In this document: piece after piece, positions 1 through 5,422 of the stretch
How positions within the stretch are numbered: position 1 is the first letter of the stretch
Layout: the number at the start of each line of letters is the position of its first letter
Assembly: GCA_900772675.1 (NCBI GenBank)
Contig: CAAGRM010000067.1
Coordinates: forward strand, 1-9,085
Direction of reading: 5' to 3'
Length of the DNA stretch: 9,085 nt
From: Lachnospiraceae bacterium
GTDB taxonomy: Bacteria; Bacillota; Clostridia; Lachnospirales; Lachnospiraceae
The notes under the pieces: generated by a model
What the model saw: only the letters and a program-made list of their open reading frames with translations
The model's database searches: none
Told to the model about the DNA's origin: nothing
Made by a program: the position numbers and the translations under genes

Positions 1-2
1 TT

Positions 3-1277
3 GCGGATTCCACATCCAATCTGTCCTCCTCCCCGCCGTATGCGTTCAACAAATCCCATGCGGCGGCCTATGCGTTCGTATCCTACCAGACCGCATGGCT
101 GAAGTATTATTACCCGGTTGAGTTTATGGCGGCACTTATGACCTCCTGCCTCGATAATCCGGGAAAGGTTGCGGAATATATCCTGAGCTCCCGCCAGATG
201 GGCATTTCCATTCTTCCGCCGGATATCAACCGAAGCGAAGGAAAATTCACGGTCGACGGTCAGGCGATCCGTTACGGCATGGCAGCTGTGAAGGGGATTG
301 GAAAGCCGGTTATGGAGGCGATTGTGGAAGAGCGGAGCACCAATGGAGTGTTCCGTTCCCTGAGAGATTTTGCGGAGCGCCTGAGCGGGAAAGAGGTCAA
401 CAAACGAACCGTTGAAAACTTTATCAAGGCGGGTGCGTTTGACTGCTTCGGCGTGACGAGAAAACAGCTGATGTTCGTGTATGCACAGGTGCTGGATGAT
501 GTGGCGAGGGAGAAAAAAGATTCCTTAAGCGGACAGATGAGTCTGTTTGATTTTGTGGATGAGACGACCAAACGGTCGTACGAAACGGTATATCCAAATG
601 TCGGGGAGTATGAAAAGAGCGATCTTCTGGCATTCGAAAAGGAGGTGCTTGGCATCTACGTCAGCGGACATCCGCTCGAAGAGCAGGAGGAGTGCTGGCG
701 CAGAAATATTTCAGCCGTGACAACGGATTTCCAGCCGGATGCGGAGACGGGAGTTCCGTCCGTGACAGACGGTGCAAAAGAGATTGTCGGCGGCATCATC
801 ACGGATAAAAAAATCAAATACACAAAAAATAACAAGACGATGGCATTTTTAACGCTCGAGGATCTGGTCGGAAGTATGGAAATCGTTGTGTTTCCGCGGG
901 ATTACGAGAAAAACGCGCCAATGATACAGGCCGATGCGCGTGTCTTTATACAGGGGCGCGTTTCCGCAGAGGATGATAAGCCAAGCAAGCTGATCTGTGA
1001 GAAAATTTTTCCGTTTGCGGGAATCCCAAAAGAGCTCTGGATTCAGTTCCCGGATAAAGAAACGTATGAGAGGGAGGTTGCAGATCTGTATCAGATGCTG
1101 CGGGAATCCGACGGCAAGGACAGCGTGGTTCTCTACATTAAATCAATCAAAGCGATGAAGAAACTGCCGCCGAGCCGTAACGTCCGGGCAGATGCGCAGC
1201 TGGTGGAGTCGCTTCGTACAAAATTCGGTACCGGAAACGTGAAAGTTGTAGAAAAGAGTATTGAAAAAAGGGCCTGA
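3..1277 (+). CDS. dnaE: DNA polymerase III subunit alpha (C-terminal part, 5' end outside window)
   Basis: This is the C-terminal 424 residues of the replicative DNA polymerase III alpha subunit; the reading frame is open to the left edge, so the gene begins outside the window. Near the start is the family hallmark YAFNKSHAAAYA, followed by QTAWLKYYYPVEFMAALMTS, the end of the palm/fingers region. Next come a helix-hairpin-helix DNA-binding segment (around 270-430, with GMAAVKGIGK and NFIKAGAFD), a beta-clamp-binding pentapeptide QMSLF at 534-548, and an OB-fold (about 780-970, starting EIVGGIITDKK). The PHP and catalytic-Asp regions are not visible. The ATG at 126 is internal, not a start. 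The residues just before YAFNKSH do not match the DFAxYAFNKSH that I expect from the family (see findings). No terminator follows; the pfkA promoter overlaps the stop. The family call is secure; which clostridial DnaE subtype it is cannot be settled from this part. Confidence 0.95.
   Translation, partial: ADSTSNLSSSPPYAFNKSHAAAYAFVSYQTAWLKYYYPVEFMAALMTSCLDNPGKVAEYILSSRQMGISILPPDINRSEGKFTVDGQAIRYGMAAVKGIGKPVMEAIVEERSTNGVFRSLRDFAERLSGKEVNKRTVENFIKAGAFDCFGVTRKQLMFVYAQVLDDVAREKKDSLSGQMSLFDFVDETTKRSYETVYPNVGEYEKSDLLAFEKEVLGIYVSGHPLEEQEECWRRNISAVTTDFQPDAETGVPSVTDGAKEIVGGIITDKKIKYTKNNKTMAFLTLEDLVGSMEIVVFPRDYEKNAPMIQADARVFIQGRVSAEDDKPSKLICEKIFPFAGIPKELWIQFPDKETYEREVADLYQMLRESDGKDSVVLYIKSIKAMKKLPPSRNVRADAQLVESLRTKFGTGNVKVVEKSIEKRA
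534..548 (+). other. dnaE: beta-clamp-binding motif QMSLF in DnaE
   Basis: The codons cag-atg-agt-ctg-ttt encode Gln-Met-Ser-Leu-Phe, close to the bacterial sliding-clamp-binding consensus QLSLF. It lies between the helix-hairpin-helix segment and the OB-fold, where alpha subunits carry their internal clamp-binding site. The motif is seen in the sequence; its role is inferred from the family. Confidence 0.8.
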
Positions 1278-1289
1278 ATGCTTTAAAAT
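1261..1289 (+). promoter_or_regulatory. Sigma-A-type promoter for pfkA
   Basis: The -35 candidate TTGAAA (1261-1266) and the -10 candidate TAAAAT (1284-1289) each match the consensus at 5 of 6 positions and are separated by the ideal 17 bases. The -35 lies in the last codons of dnaE and the -10 just after its stop. Transcription would begin near 1296 and give a leader of about 60 bases before pfkA. This suggests pfkA can be expressed independently of dnaE. It is predicted from sequence only. Confidence 0.6.
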
Positions 1290-1294
1290 AAAAC

Positions 1295-1341
1295 TGTGTG
1301 TGATTAATAAATAAAACTACTCGTTTATTAATGTGTGTGAT
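1295..1341 (+). repeat. pfkA leader: direct repeat flanking an inverted repeat
   Basis: The 10-base word TGTGTGTGAT occurs at 1295-1304 and again at 1332-1341. Between and partly overlapping the copies is an inverted repeat, ATTAATAAA (1303-1311) and TTTATTAAT (1324-1332), with a 12-base spacer. The whole lies at the predicted transcription start and in the 5' leader of pfkA. It could be an operator or a leader hairpin, though the stem is pure A/T and weak as RNA. It does not match an operator consensus I can name with confidence. The Shine-Dalgarno GGAGG at 1347-1351 lies just downstream and is not covered by the stem. Confidence 0.5.
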
Positions 1342-1358
1342 GAGATGGAGGAATTCAT

Positions 1359-2351
1359 ATGGCAACGACAAACAAGGTAAAGACAATCGGAGTGCTTACC
1401 AGCGGTGGTGATGCACCTGGTATGAACGCTGCAATTCGTGCGGCAGTAAGAAGAGGACTTCAGAAGGGTGTCCAGATGAAAGGTATCCTCAAAGGCTACG
1501 ACGGACTGATGAATGAAGAGATCATCGACATGACAGCCCGTGATGTATCCGATACCATTGAGCGCGGAGGTACCATTCTTTATACCGCCCGCTGTGCAGA
1601 GATGCGTACACCGGAAGGCCAGAAACGTGCCGCAGATGTCTGCAGAAAACACGGCATCGACGGACTGGTTGTAATCGGAGGAGACGGATCCTTCGCCGGA
1701 GCCCAGAAACTGGCTGCTCTTGGAATTAATACCGTAGGCGTACCAGGAACCATCGACCTGGATATTGCCTGCACAGAATATACCATCGGTTTTGATACCG
1801 CGGTAAACACTGCAATGGAAGCCATTGACAAAGTAAGAGATACTTCCACCTCCCATGAGAGATGCTCGATCATCGAAGTTATGGGACGAAATGCCGGATA
1901 TATCGCTCTTTGGTGCGGTATCGCAAACGGCGCAGAGGATATCCTGCTTCCGGAGAAATACGATTACGATGAGCAGAAGATCATCAATAACATCATTGAG
2001 AACCGTAGAAAAGGCAAAAAACATCATATCATTGTAAATGCTGAGGGCATCGGCCATTCTACCAGCATGGCACGCAGAATCGAAGCTGCAACCGGTATCG
2101 AGACCCGTGCTACCATCCTTGGACATATGCAGCGTGGAGGAAGCCCGACCTGTAAAGACCGTGTTTATGCGTCTATCATGGGTGCTTACGCAGTGGATCT
2201 TCTTCTGGAAGGCAAAACAGACCGCGTAGTAGCATACAAAAACGGTGAATATGTAGATTACGATATCGACGAGGCACTGTCTATGACCAAAACTCTGCCG
2301 GAATATCAGTGGGAAATCGCGAGAGCTCTTTCTTATAACTATACAAAATAA
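1359..2351 (+). CDS. pfkA: ATP-dependent 6-phosphofructokinase
   Basis: This enzyme phosphorylates fructose 6-phosphate to fructose 1,6-bisphosphate in the cytoplasm, the committed step of glycolysis. Its 330 residues are close to the usual bacterial length of about 320. Visible motifs are GGDAPGMN (16-23, nucleotide loop), GGDGS (107-111; Gly at the position where pyrophosphate-dependent enzymes have Asp, so ATP is the expected donor), PGTIDLD (129-135, with D133 and D135 matching the catalytic Asp pair), MGR (175-177) and GHMQRGGSP (H256, R259, substrate binding). Arginines in IRAAVRR and the GKKH segment match allosteric-site positions of the E. coli enzyme, so effector control is plausible. 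The usual TIDND reads TIDLD here. The ATG is chosen because GGAGG at 1347-1351 sits 7 bases upstream. The gene has its own predicted promoter, and the next glycolytic gene, pgi, follows 121 bases on. Confidence 0.96.
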   Translation: MATTNKVKTIGVLTSGGDAPGMNAAIRAAVRRGLQKGVQMKGILKGYDGLMNEEIIDMTARDVSDTIERGGTILYTARCAEMRTPEGQKRAADVCRKHGIDGLVVIGGDGSFAGAQKLAALGINTVGVPGTIDLDIACTEYTIGFDTAVNTAMEAIDKVRDTSTSHERCSIIEVMGRNAGYIALWCGIANGAEDILLPEKYDYDEQKIINNIIENRRKGKKHHIIVNAEGIGHSTSMARRIEAATGIETRATILGHMQRGGSPTCKDRVYASIMGAYAVDLLLEGKTDRVVAYKNGEYVDYDIDEALSMTKTLPEYQWEIARALSYNYTK

Positions 2352-2362
2352 AAACAAAACGG

Positions 2363-2400
2363 GCAAAACAGACTGTTGTGGTGTAATGCAGTCTGTTTGC
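2363..2400. terminator. Hairpin between pfkA and pgi, possible weak terminator
   Basis: The arms GCAAAACAGACTG (2363-2375) and CAGTCTGTTTGC (2389-2400) pair over 12 bases with one bulged A and a 13-base loop. The hairpin starts 12 bases after the pfkA stop. On the plus strand it is followed by TAGTTTC, a poor T-tract, so it may only attenuate read-through into pgi or protect the pfkA 3' end. On the minus strand a T-rich run follows instead, which would make a better terminator, but no minus-strand gene is apparent here. I saw no convincing promoter for pgi in 2401-2457. Confidence 0.5.
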
Positions 2401-2472
2401 TAGTTTCAAAGCGTAAACTTCCGCCAGACGGGAGATAGAAACGAACTACTTAAAAACAGGAGGAACTTAACA

Positions 2473-4053
2473 ATGGTTACCTGGAATAATCTTGATCAAC
2501 TGGCTTCTTTTGAGGAGCTGAGAAAAGTGGAGCGTGTTAACCTTGCCGAAGTAATGTCCGGTGAAAATGGAGCAGAGCGCGTAAAAGCTTACAGCGTTCC
2601 GATGGCAGAGGGACTTGCGTACAACTATGCAGCAAAACAGGTGAACGAGGATGTCCTTGCTGCACTTGTAAAACTGGCAGAGGAAGCACAGCTTTCCGAA
2701 AAATTTGAGGAGCTTTACAACGGTGCGGTTATCAACACCGGAGAAAACCGTCTTGTGCTGCATCAGCTGACCCGTGGCCAGCTTGGAAACACAGTTATGG
2801 CAGACGGCGTAGATAAACGTGCTTTTTATGTAGAACAGCAGAACCGCATTGCGGAGTTCGCAAACAAAGTACACGCAGGCGAGATCACAAACGCAGCAGG
2901 CGAGAAATTCACAACAGTTGTACAGATCGGTATTGGCGGAAGCGACCTTGGTCCGCGCGCTATGTATCTGGCTCTGGAAAACTGGGCAAAGAAAAACGAT
3001 TGCTTTAAAATGGAAGCAAAATTCATCAGCAATGTTGACCCGGACGACGCAGCAGCCGTTCTGGATTCGATCGACGTAGCACACTCTATTTTCGTTCTGG
3101 TATCCAAATCCGGAACCACACTGGAGACTCTGACAAATGAGTCCTTCGTAAAAGACGCGCTGAAGAACGCCGGTCTGGACGCATCCCGTCACATGATCGC
3201 AGTTACCAGCGAGACTTCTCCACTGGCAAAGAGTGATGACTACCTGGCAGCATTCTTTATGGACGACTATATCGGAGGCCGTTATTCTTCTACATCCGCA
3301 GTTGGCGGCGCAGTTCTGTCCCTGGCTTTCGGACCGGAAGTATTTGCGGCATTCCTTGAGGGCGCTGCAGCAGAGGACAAGCTTTCTGCAAACAAAGACG
3401 TATTACAGAACCCGGAGATGCTCGATGCACTGATCGGTGTTTACGAGAGAAATGTTCTTGGATATCCAAGCACTGCAATTCTTCCGTATTCCCAGGCACT
3501 GAACCGTTTCCCGGCTCATTTACAGCAGGTAGATATGGAGTCCAACGGTAAATCAGTCAACCGCTTCGGCGAGCCGGTTGATTATCCGACCGGACCGGTT
3601 CTTTTTGGCGAGCCTGGTACCAACGGACAGCATTCCTTCTATCAGCTGCTGCATCAGGGAACCGATATTGTTCCGCTTCAGTTCGTAGGCTTCCGCAGCA
3701 ACCAGATGGATACCGATGTCGATATCCAGGGAAGCACCAGCCAGCAGAAGCTCTGCGCAAACGTGGCTGCACAGATCGTTGCCTTTGCCTGCGGTAAAGA
3801 GGATGAAAATAAGAACAAAAACTTTGAGGGCGGCCGTCCGTCCAGCATCATCATCGGAGAACAGGTAAATCCGAAGACGCTGGGTGCACTGCTTGCACAC
3901 TTTGAGAATAAGATCATGTTCCAGGGATTCCTGTGGAACGTAAACAGCTTTGACCAGGAGGGCGTACAGCTTGGTAAAGTCCTTGCAAAACGCGTTCTGG
4001 CTCATGAGACAGACGGAGCACTGAAGGTATTCAGCGATCTGCTCAATATCTAA
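2473..4053 (+). CDS. pgi: Glucose-6-phosphate isomerase (long form)
   Basis: This cytoplasmic enzyme interconverts glucose 6-phosphate and fructose 6-phosphate and so makes the substrate of the upstream phosphofructokinase. The 526 residues show two SIS-type sugar-isomerase domains. The motifs are GIGGSDLGP (153-161), SKSGTT (211-216, phosphate binding), the first family signature DYIGGRYSSTSAVG (265-278), MESNGK with catalytic Glu356, GEPGTNGQHSFYQLLHQG with His387, and SFDQEGVQLGK with Lys502. Glu356, His387 and Lys502 correspond to Glu357, His388 and Lys518 of the rabbit enzyme. The length is nearer the roughly 550-residue proteobacterial/eukaryotic form than the 450-residue Bacillus form. 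The second signature has Gln499 where I expect Glu (GVELGK). The start is fixed by AGGAGG at 2458-2463, 9 bases upstream. A strong terminator follows. Expression may come partly by read-through from pfkA. Confidence 0.96.
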   Translation: MVTWNNLDQLASFEELRKVERVNLAEVMSGENGAERVKAYSVPMAEGLAYNYAAKQVNEDVLAALVKLAEEAQLSEKFEELYNGAVINTGENRLVLHQLTRGQLGNTVMADGVDKRAFYVEQQNRIAEFANKVHAGEITNAAGEKFTTVVQIGIGGSDLGPRAMYLALENWAKKNDCFKMEAKFISNVDPDDAAAVLDSIDVAHSIFVLVSKSGTTLETLTNESFVKDALKNAGLDASRHMIAVTSETSPLAKSDDYLAAFFMDDYIGGRYSSTSAVGGAVLSLAFGPEVFAAFLEGAAAEDKLSANKDVLQNPEMLDALIGVYERNVLGYPSTAILPYSQALNRFPAHLQQVDMESNGKSVNRFGEPVDYPTGPVLFGEPGTNGQHSFYQLLHQGTDIVPLQFVGFRSNQMDTDVDIQGSTSQQKLCANVAAQIVAFACGKEDENKNKNFEGGRPSSIIIGEQVNPKTLGALLAHFENKIMFQGFLWNVNSFDQEGVQLGKVLAKRVLAHETDGALKVFSDLLNI

Positions 4054-4069
4054 GATTGATACAAAACAG

Positions 4070-4118
4070 AATAACGATTCAGCGTGATACGAAAAAGGAC
4101 GCTGAATCGTTATTTTCT
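4070..4118 (+). terminator. Intrinsic terminator of pgi
   Basis: A perfect 16-base inverted repeat (arms 4070-4085 and 4099-4114, core ACGATTCAGCGT / ACGCTGAATCGT) encloses a 13-base loop and merges into a T-rich run (TTATTTTCT). It begins 16 bases after the pgi stop. The symmetrical A-rich left side means it might also act on transcripts from the minus strand. Confidence 0.8.
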
Positions 4119-4123
4119 GATCG

Positions 4124-4180
4124 AAAACGGAGTCACATGAAAAAATCTCCCGGGAGATTTTTTTATGTGACTCCGTTTTT
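4124..4180. terminator. 28-bp near-perfect palindrome, bidirectional terminator
   Basis: Arms 4124-4151 and 4152-4179 are complementary over 28 bases, with a single G-T pair (4139/4164), which is a G-U wobble in plus-strand RNA. The centre is CTCCCGGGAG, flanked by an A-run on the left and a T-run on the right (4158-4164). The inner hairpin alone therefore looks like a rho-independent terminator in both directions. It sits between the convergent genes pgi and the AraC-type regulator, and would stop antisense read-through into each. Confidence 0.75.
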
Positions 4181-4222
4181 CCTTTACAGGAAGCTTTGTT
4201 GAATTTTCCTGTAAAGGAAAAA
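4176..4222. repeat. 17-bp inverted repeat overlapping the palindrome
   Basis: TTTTTCCTTTACAGGAA (4176-4192) is perfectly complementary to 4206-4222 (TTCCTGTAAAGGAAAAA), with a 13-base loop. The first four T residues are shared with the right arm of the preceding palindrome, so the two hairpins compete slightly. Neither strand shows a T-tract after it, so it is not a classical terminator. It may stabilise a 3' end, or be part of an intergenic repeat together with the GC-rich segment to its right. Confidence 0.6.
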
Positions 4223-4223
4223 T

Positions 4224-4308
4224 CCCTCCGGGCAGGATCGCACTGCGCGCATTGCGGCGGAGGGAAATTATGTCGCTGGAGCGACCTGCTGCAGGCGGAG
4301 AATCCTGC
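4224..4308. repeat. GC-rich structured intergenic segment, possible dispersed repeat
   Basis: This segment is clearly richer in G and C than the rest of the 4054-4315 gap and contains several short inverted repeats: CCCTCCG (4224-4230) with CGGAGGG (4258-4264); GCAGGAT (4232-4238) with ATCCTGC (4302-4308); GTCGCT (4272-4277) with AGCGAC (4280-4285); and GCAGG (4291-4295) with CCTGC (4304-4308). The first two pairs interleave, a pseudoknot-like arrangement. The plus-strand frame through it runs on antisense to the regulator gene, and I do not regard it as coding. A REP-like dispersed element is my guess; copies elsewhere in the genome cannot be checked here. Confidence 0.4.
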
Positions 4309-4315
4309 TTTTGGA

Positions 4316-5221
4316 TTATCCCAGCTTTGCCGGGAGCGACGAAGAAACTGTGGTCTGGTGTTTTTGGCGGAATTGCCGCGGGGTGATCTGGTACCGCTTT
4401 TTAAAGGTGCGGATCAGATGACTGCAGTCCGCAAAGCCGGTTTCAGCTGCAATGTAGTTCAGATCATAGTCGGTAAAGAGAAGCAGGCTTTCAACCTTGT
4501 TCAGGCGGATAAACTCGATGTACTGTTTACAGCTCTGCCCGTAATGCTTCAGAAAAAGCTTGGCAAAATAGGAGTAGCTCATGTTGTATCTATGTGCCAG
4601 TGCCTCGATATTGATGTTTTCCTGGGAATGGCGGTCAAGATAGACGAGGATATCCTGCATACTCTGTTCCTCGCCCTCGGAAATCGATTCGAGATTGAAA
4701 CAGATTCCCTGGCAGTGCCAGATACGCAGAAGCCGGAGAAACAGTGTGGAAAAGAGAGAATAGATATAGGCATCATAACCGTATTTCTTCTCACGGGATT
4801 CTTTCTCAAGGGTTACAAAAAAATCGTGGAGATTCAGCCCCGGGAGATCTTCCTGCGTAAATAAAAGCGAAGGATAGGTCATCGCAGCGATCTTATGGAA
4901 AGCAAAGCTCAGGTTCGGAAGGTAGCTTCCGGTGAGCTGGATGCGGTTCAGGTTGAATTTGATACAGAAATAGCGGAATGGCCGATCCTGGTCTGCGGCA
5001 AGTGCGTGGACCGTCTGTGGAGGAAACAGGATGAAAGAGCCCGGTTTCATGTGGTAGACGGAATCGTTGCAGCTCACGAGAAGAGAACCCTCCTGCAGAT
5101 AAAGAACCTCCGTAAAATAGTGCCAGTGGGATTTGACCGGCATGGAAAAACTGTCGGAGCAGCAGGAAAAGGCTTCAATTGGCGAGTGCAGGATGTCACT
5201 GTATTCAAAAAGATTCTTCAA
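4316..5221 (-). CDS. AraC-family transcriptional regulator with cupin sensor domain
   Basis: This is a 301-residue DNA-binding regulator of two-domain AraC type. The N-terminal half (about 25-95) is a cupin-like ligand-binding barrel, recognisable by HWHYFTEVLYLQEG (from His32) and MKPGSFILFPPQTVHAL. The C-terminal part (about 200-290) holds two helix-turn-helix motifs, IEALAHRYNMSYSYFAKLF and LNYIAAETGFADCSHLIRTFKK, followed by the typical end ITPRQFR. The length is usual for the family. The start is TTG, not ATG: it is the codon placed 9 bases after a strong AAGGGGG (minus strand, 5231-5237), while the next in-frame Met (residue 27) would cut into the cupin. The gene is divergent from the ABC pair, so it probably controls that pair and perhaps itself. 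The ligand is unknown; sugars, peptides or bile- or drug-like compounds are all possible for this family. Confidence 0.92.
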   Translation of the reverse strand: MKNLFEYSDILHSPIEAFSCCSDSFSMPVKSHWHYFTEVLYLQEGSLLVSCNDSVYHMKPGSFILFPPQTVHALAADQDRPFRYFCIKFNLNRIQLTGSYLPNLSFAFHKIAAMTYPSLLFTQEDLPGLNLHDFFVTLEKESREKKYGYDAYIYSLFSTLFLRLLRIWHCQGICFNLESISEGEEQSMQDILVYLDRHSQENINIEALAHRYNMSYSYFAKLFLKHYGQSCKQYIEFIRLNKVESLLLFTDYDLNYIAAETGFADCSHLIRTFKKRYQITPRQFRQKHQTTVSSSLPAKLG

Positions 5222-5243
5222 CGGAAAAGTCCCCCTTCAGGTA

Positions 5244-5304
5244 AAAAATATTCAGTATTTTTCTGGGAATATCAGTTTCGGAAAAATAGAAACGTTCTAT
5301 TTTT
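5244..5304. promoter_or_regulatory. Two inverted repeats with a shared AAAAATA half-site, candidate operators
   Basis: The first is AAAAATA (5244-5250) - 5 bases - TATTTTT (5256-5262). The second is AAAAATAGAA (5282-5291) - 3 bases - TTCTATTTTT (5295-5304), a 10-base perfect dyad. Both share the half-site AAAAATA/TATTTTT, and their left edges are 38 bases apart. They lie between the predicted regulator promoter and its start codon, in the divergent region. A loosely repeated ATATTCAGTATTT / ATATCAGTTTCG also lies here, about 20 bases apart, which resembles the tandem half-site spacing of AraC-type sites. A binding role is inferred. Confidence 0.45.
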
Positions 5305-5314
5305 GTACAGTCGC

Positions 5315-5323
5315 ATTATATCA
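5315..5323 (-). promoter_or_regulatory. Extended -10 promoter of the AraC-type regulator
   Basis: Read on the minus strand, this is TGATATAAT: a perfect TATAAT preceded by the TGn extended -10 element. No good -35 lies at 16-18 bases upstream (TATCAA at 17), which an extended -10 can tolerate or an activator can replace. Transcription would start near 5308, just before the 10-base dyad at 5282-5304, so a protein bound there could block it. I found no equally good promoter for the ABC operon between 5325 and 5404. Confidence 0.55.
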
Positions 5324-5422
5324 TATCCAAATGAAAATTGATACAATGGCGAAAGCATTTGAAAGAAAATTAATGCTGATTTTGGTAACTCAATTTCCTA
5401 AGATAAGGGGGGATATGGAAAC

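Noticed and set aside
1317..2366. Long open frame (349 codons) on the minus strand opposite pfkA
   Set aside because: It lies wholly antisense to a gene with all phosphofructokinase motifs; its translation shows no recognisable domain and arises from the codon pattern of pfkA.
2467..3192. 241-codon open frame on the minus strand opposite pgi
   Set aside because: Antisense to conserved pgi coding sequence, with a Cys-rich, low-information translation and no domain; a shadow frame.
4196..4864. 222-codon plus-strand frame starting in the intergenic repeats and running through the regulator gene
   Set aside because: Most of it is antisense to a clear AraC-family gene, and its start lies inside the loop of the 17-bp hairpin with no ribosome-binding site. 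The CxxC-like SHCAHCGGGKLC stretch comes from the GC-rich intergenic segment.
4895..5341. 148-codon plus-strand frame opposite the start of the regulator
   Set aside because: Antisense to the cupin domain of the regulator; no domain and no plausible ribosome-binding site seen.
5338..5366. TTGATA as -35 of an ABC operon promoter
   Set aside because: At 17 bases downstream the sequence is GAAAGA, which is no -10; other spacings were no better. The ABC promoter is left unassigned.
5354..5377. AGCATT/AATGCT inverted repeat upstream of the ABC operon
   Set aside because: Only 6 bases per arm with a 12-base spacer, which is easily expected by chance.
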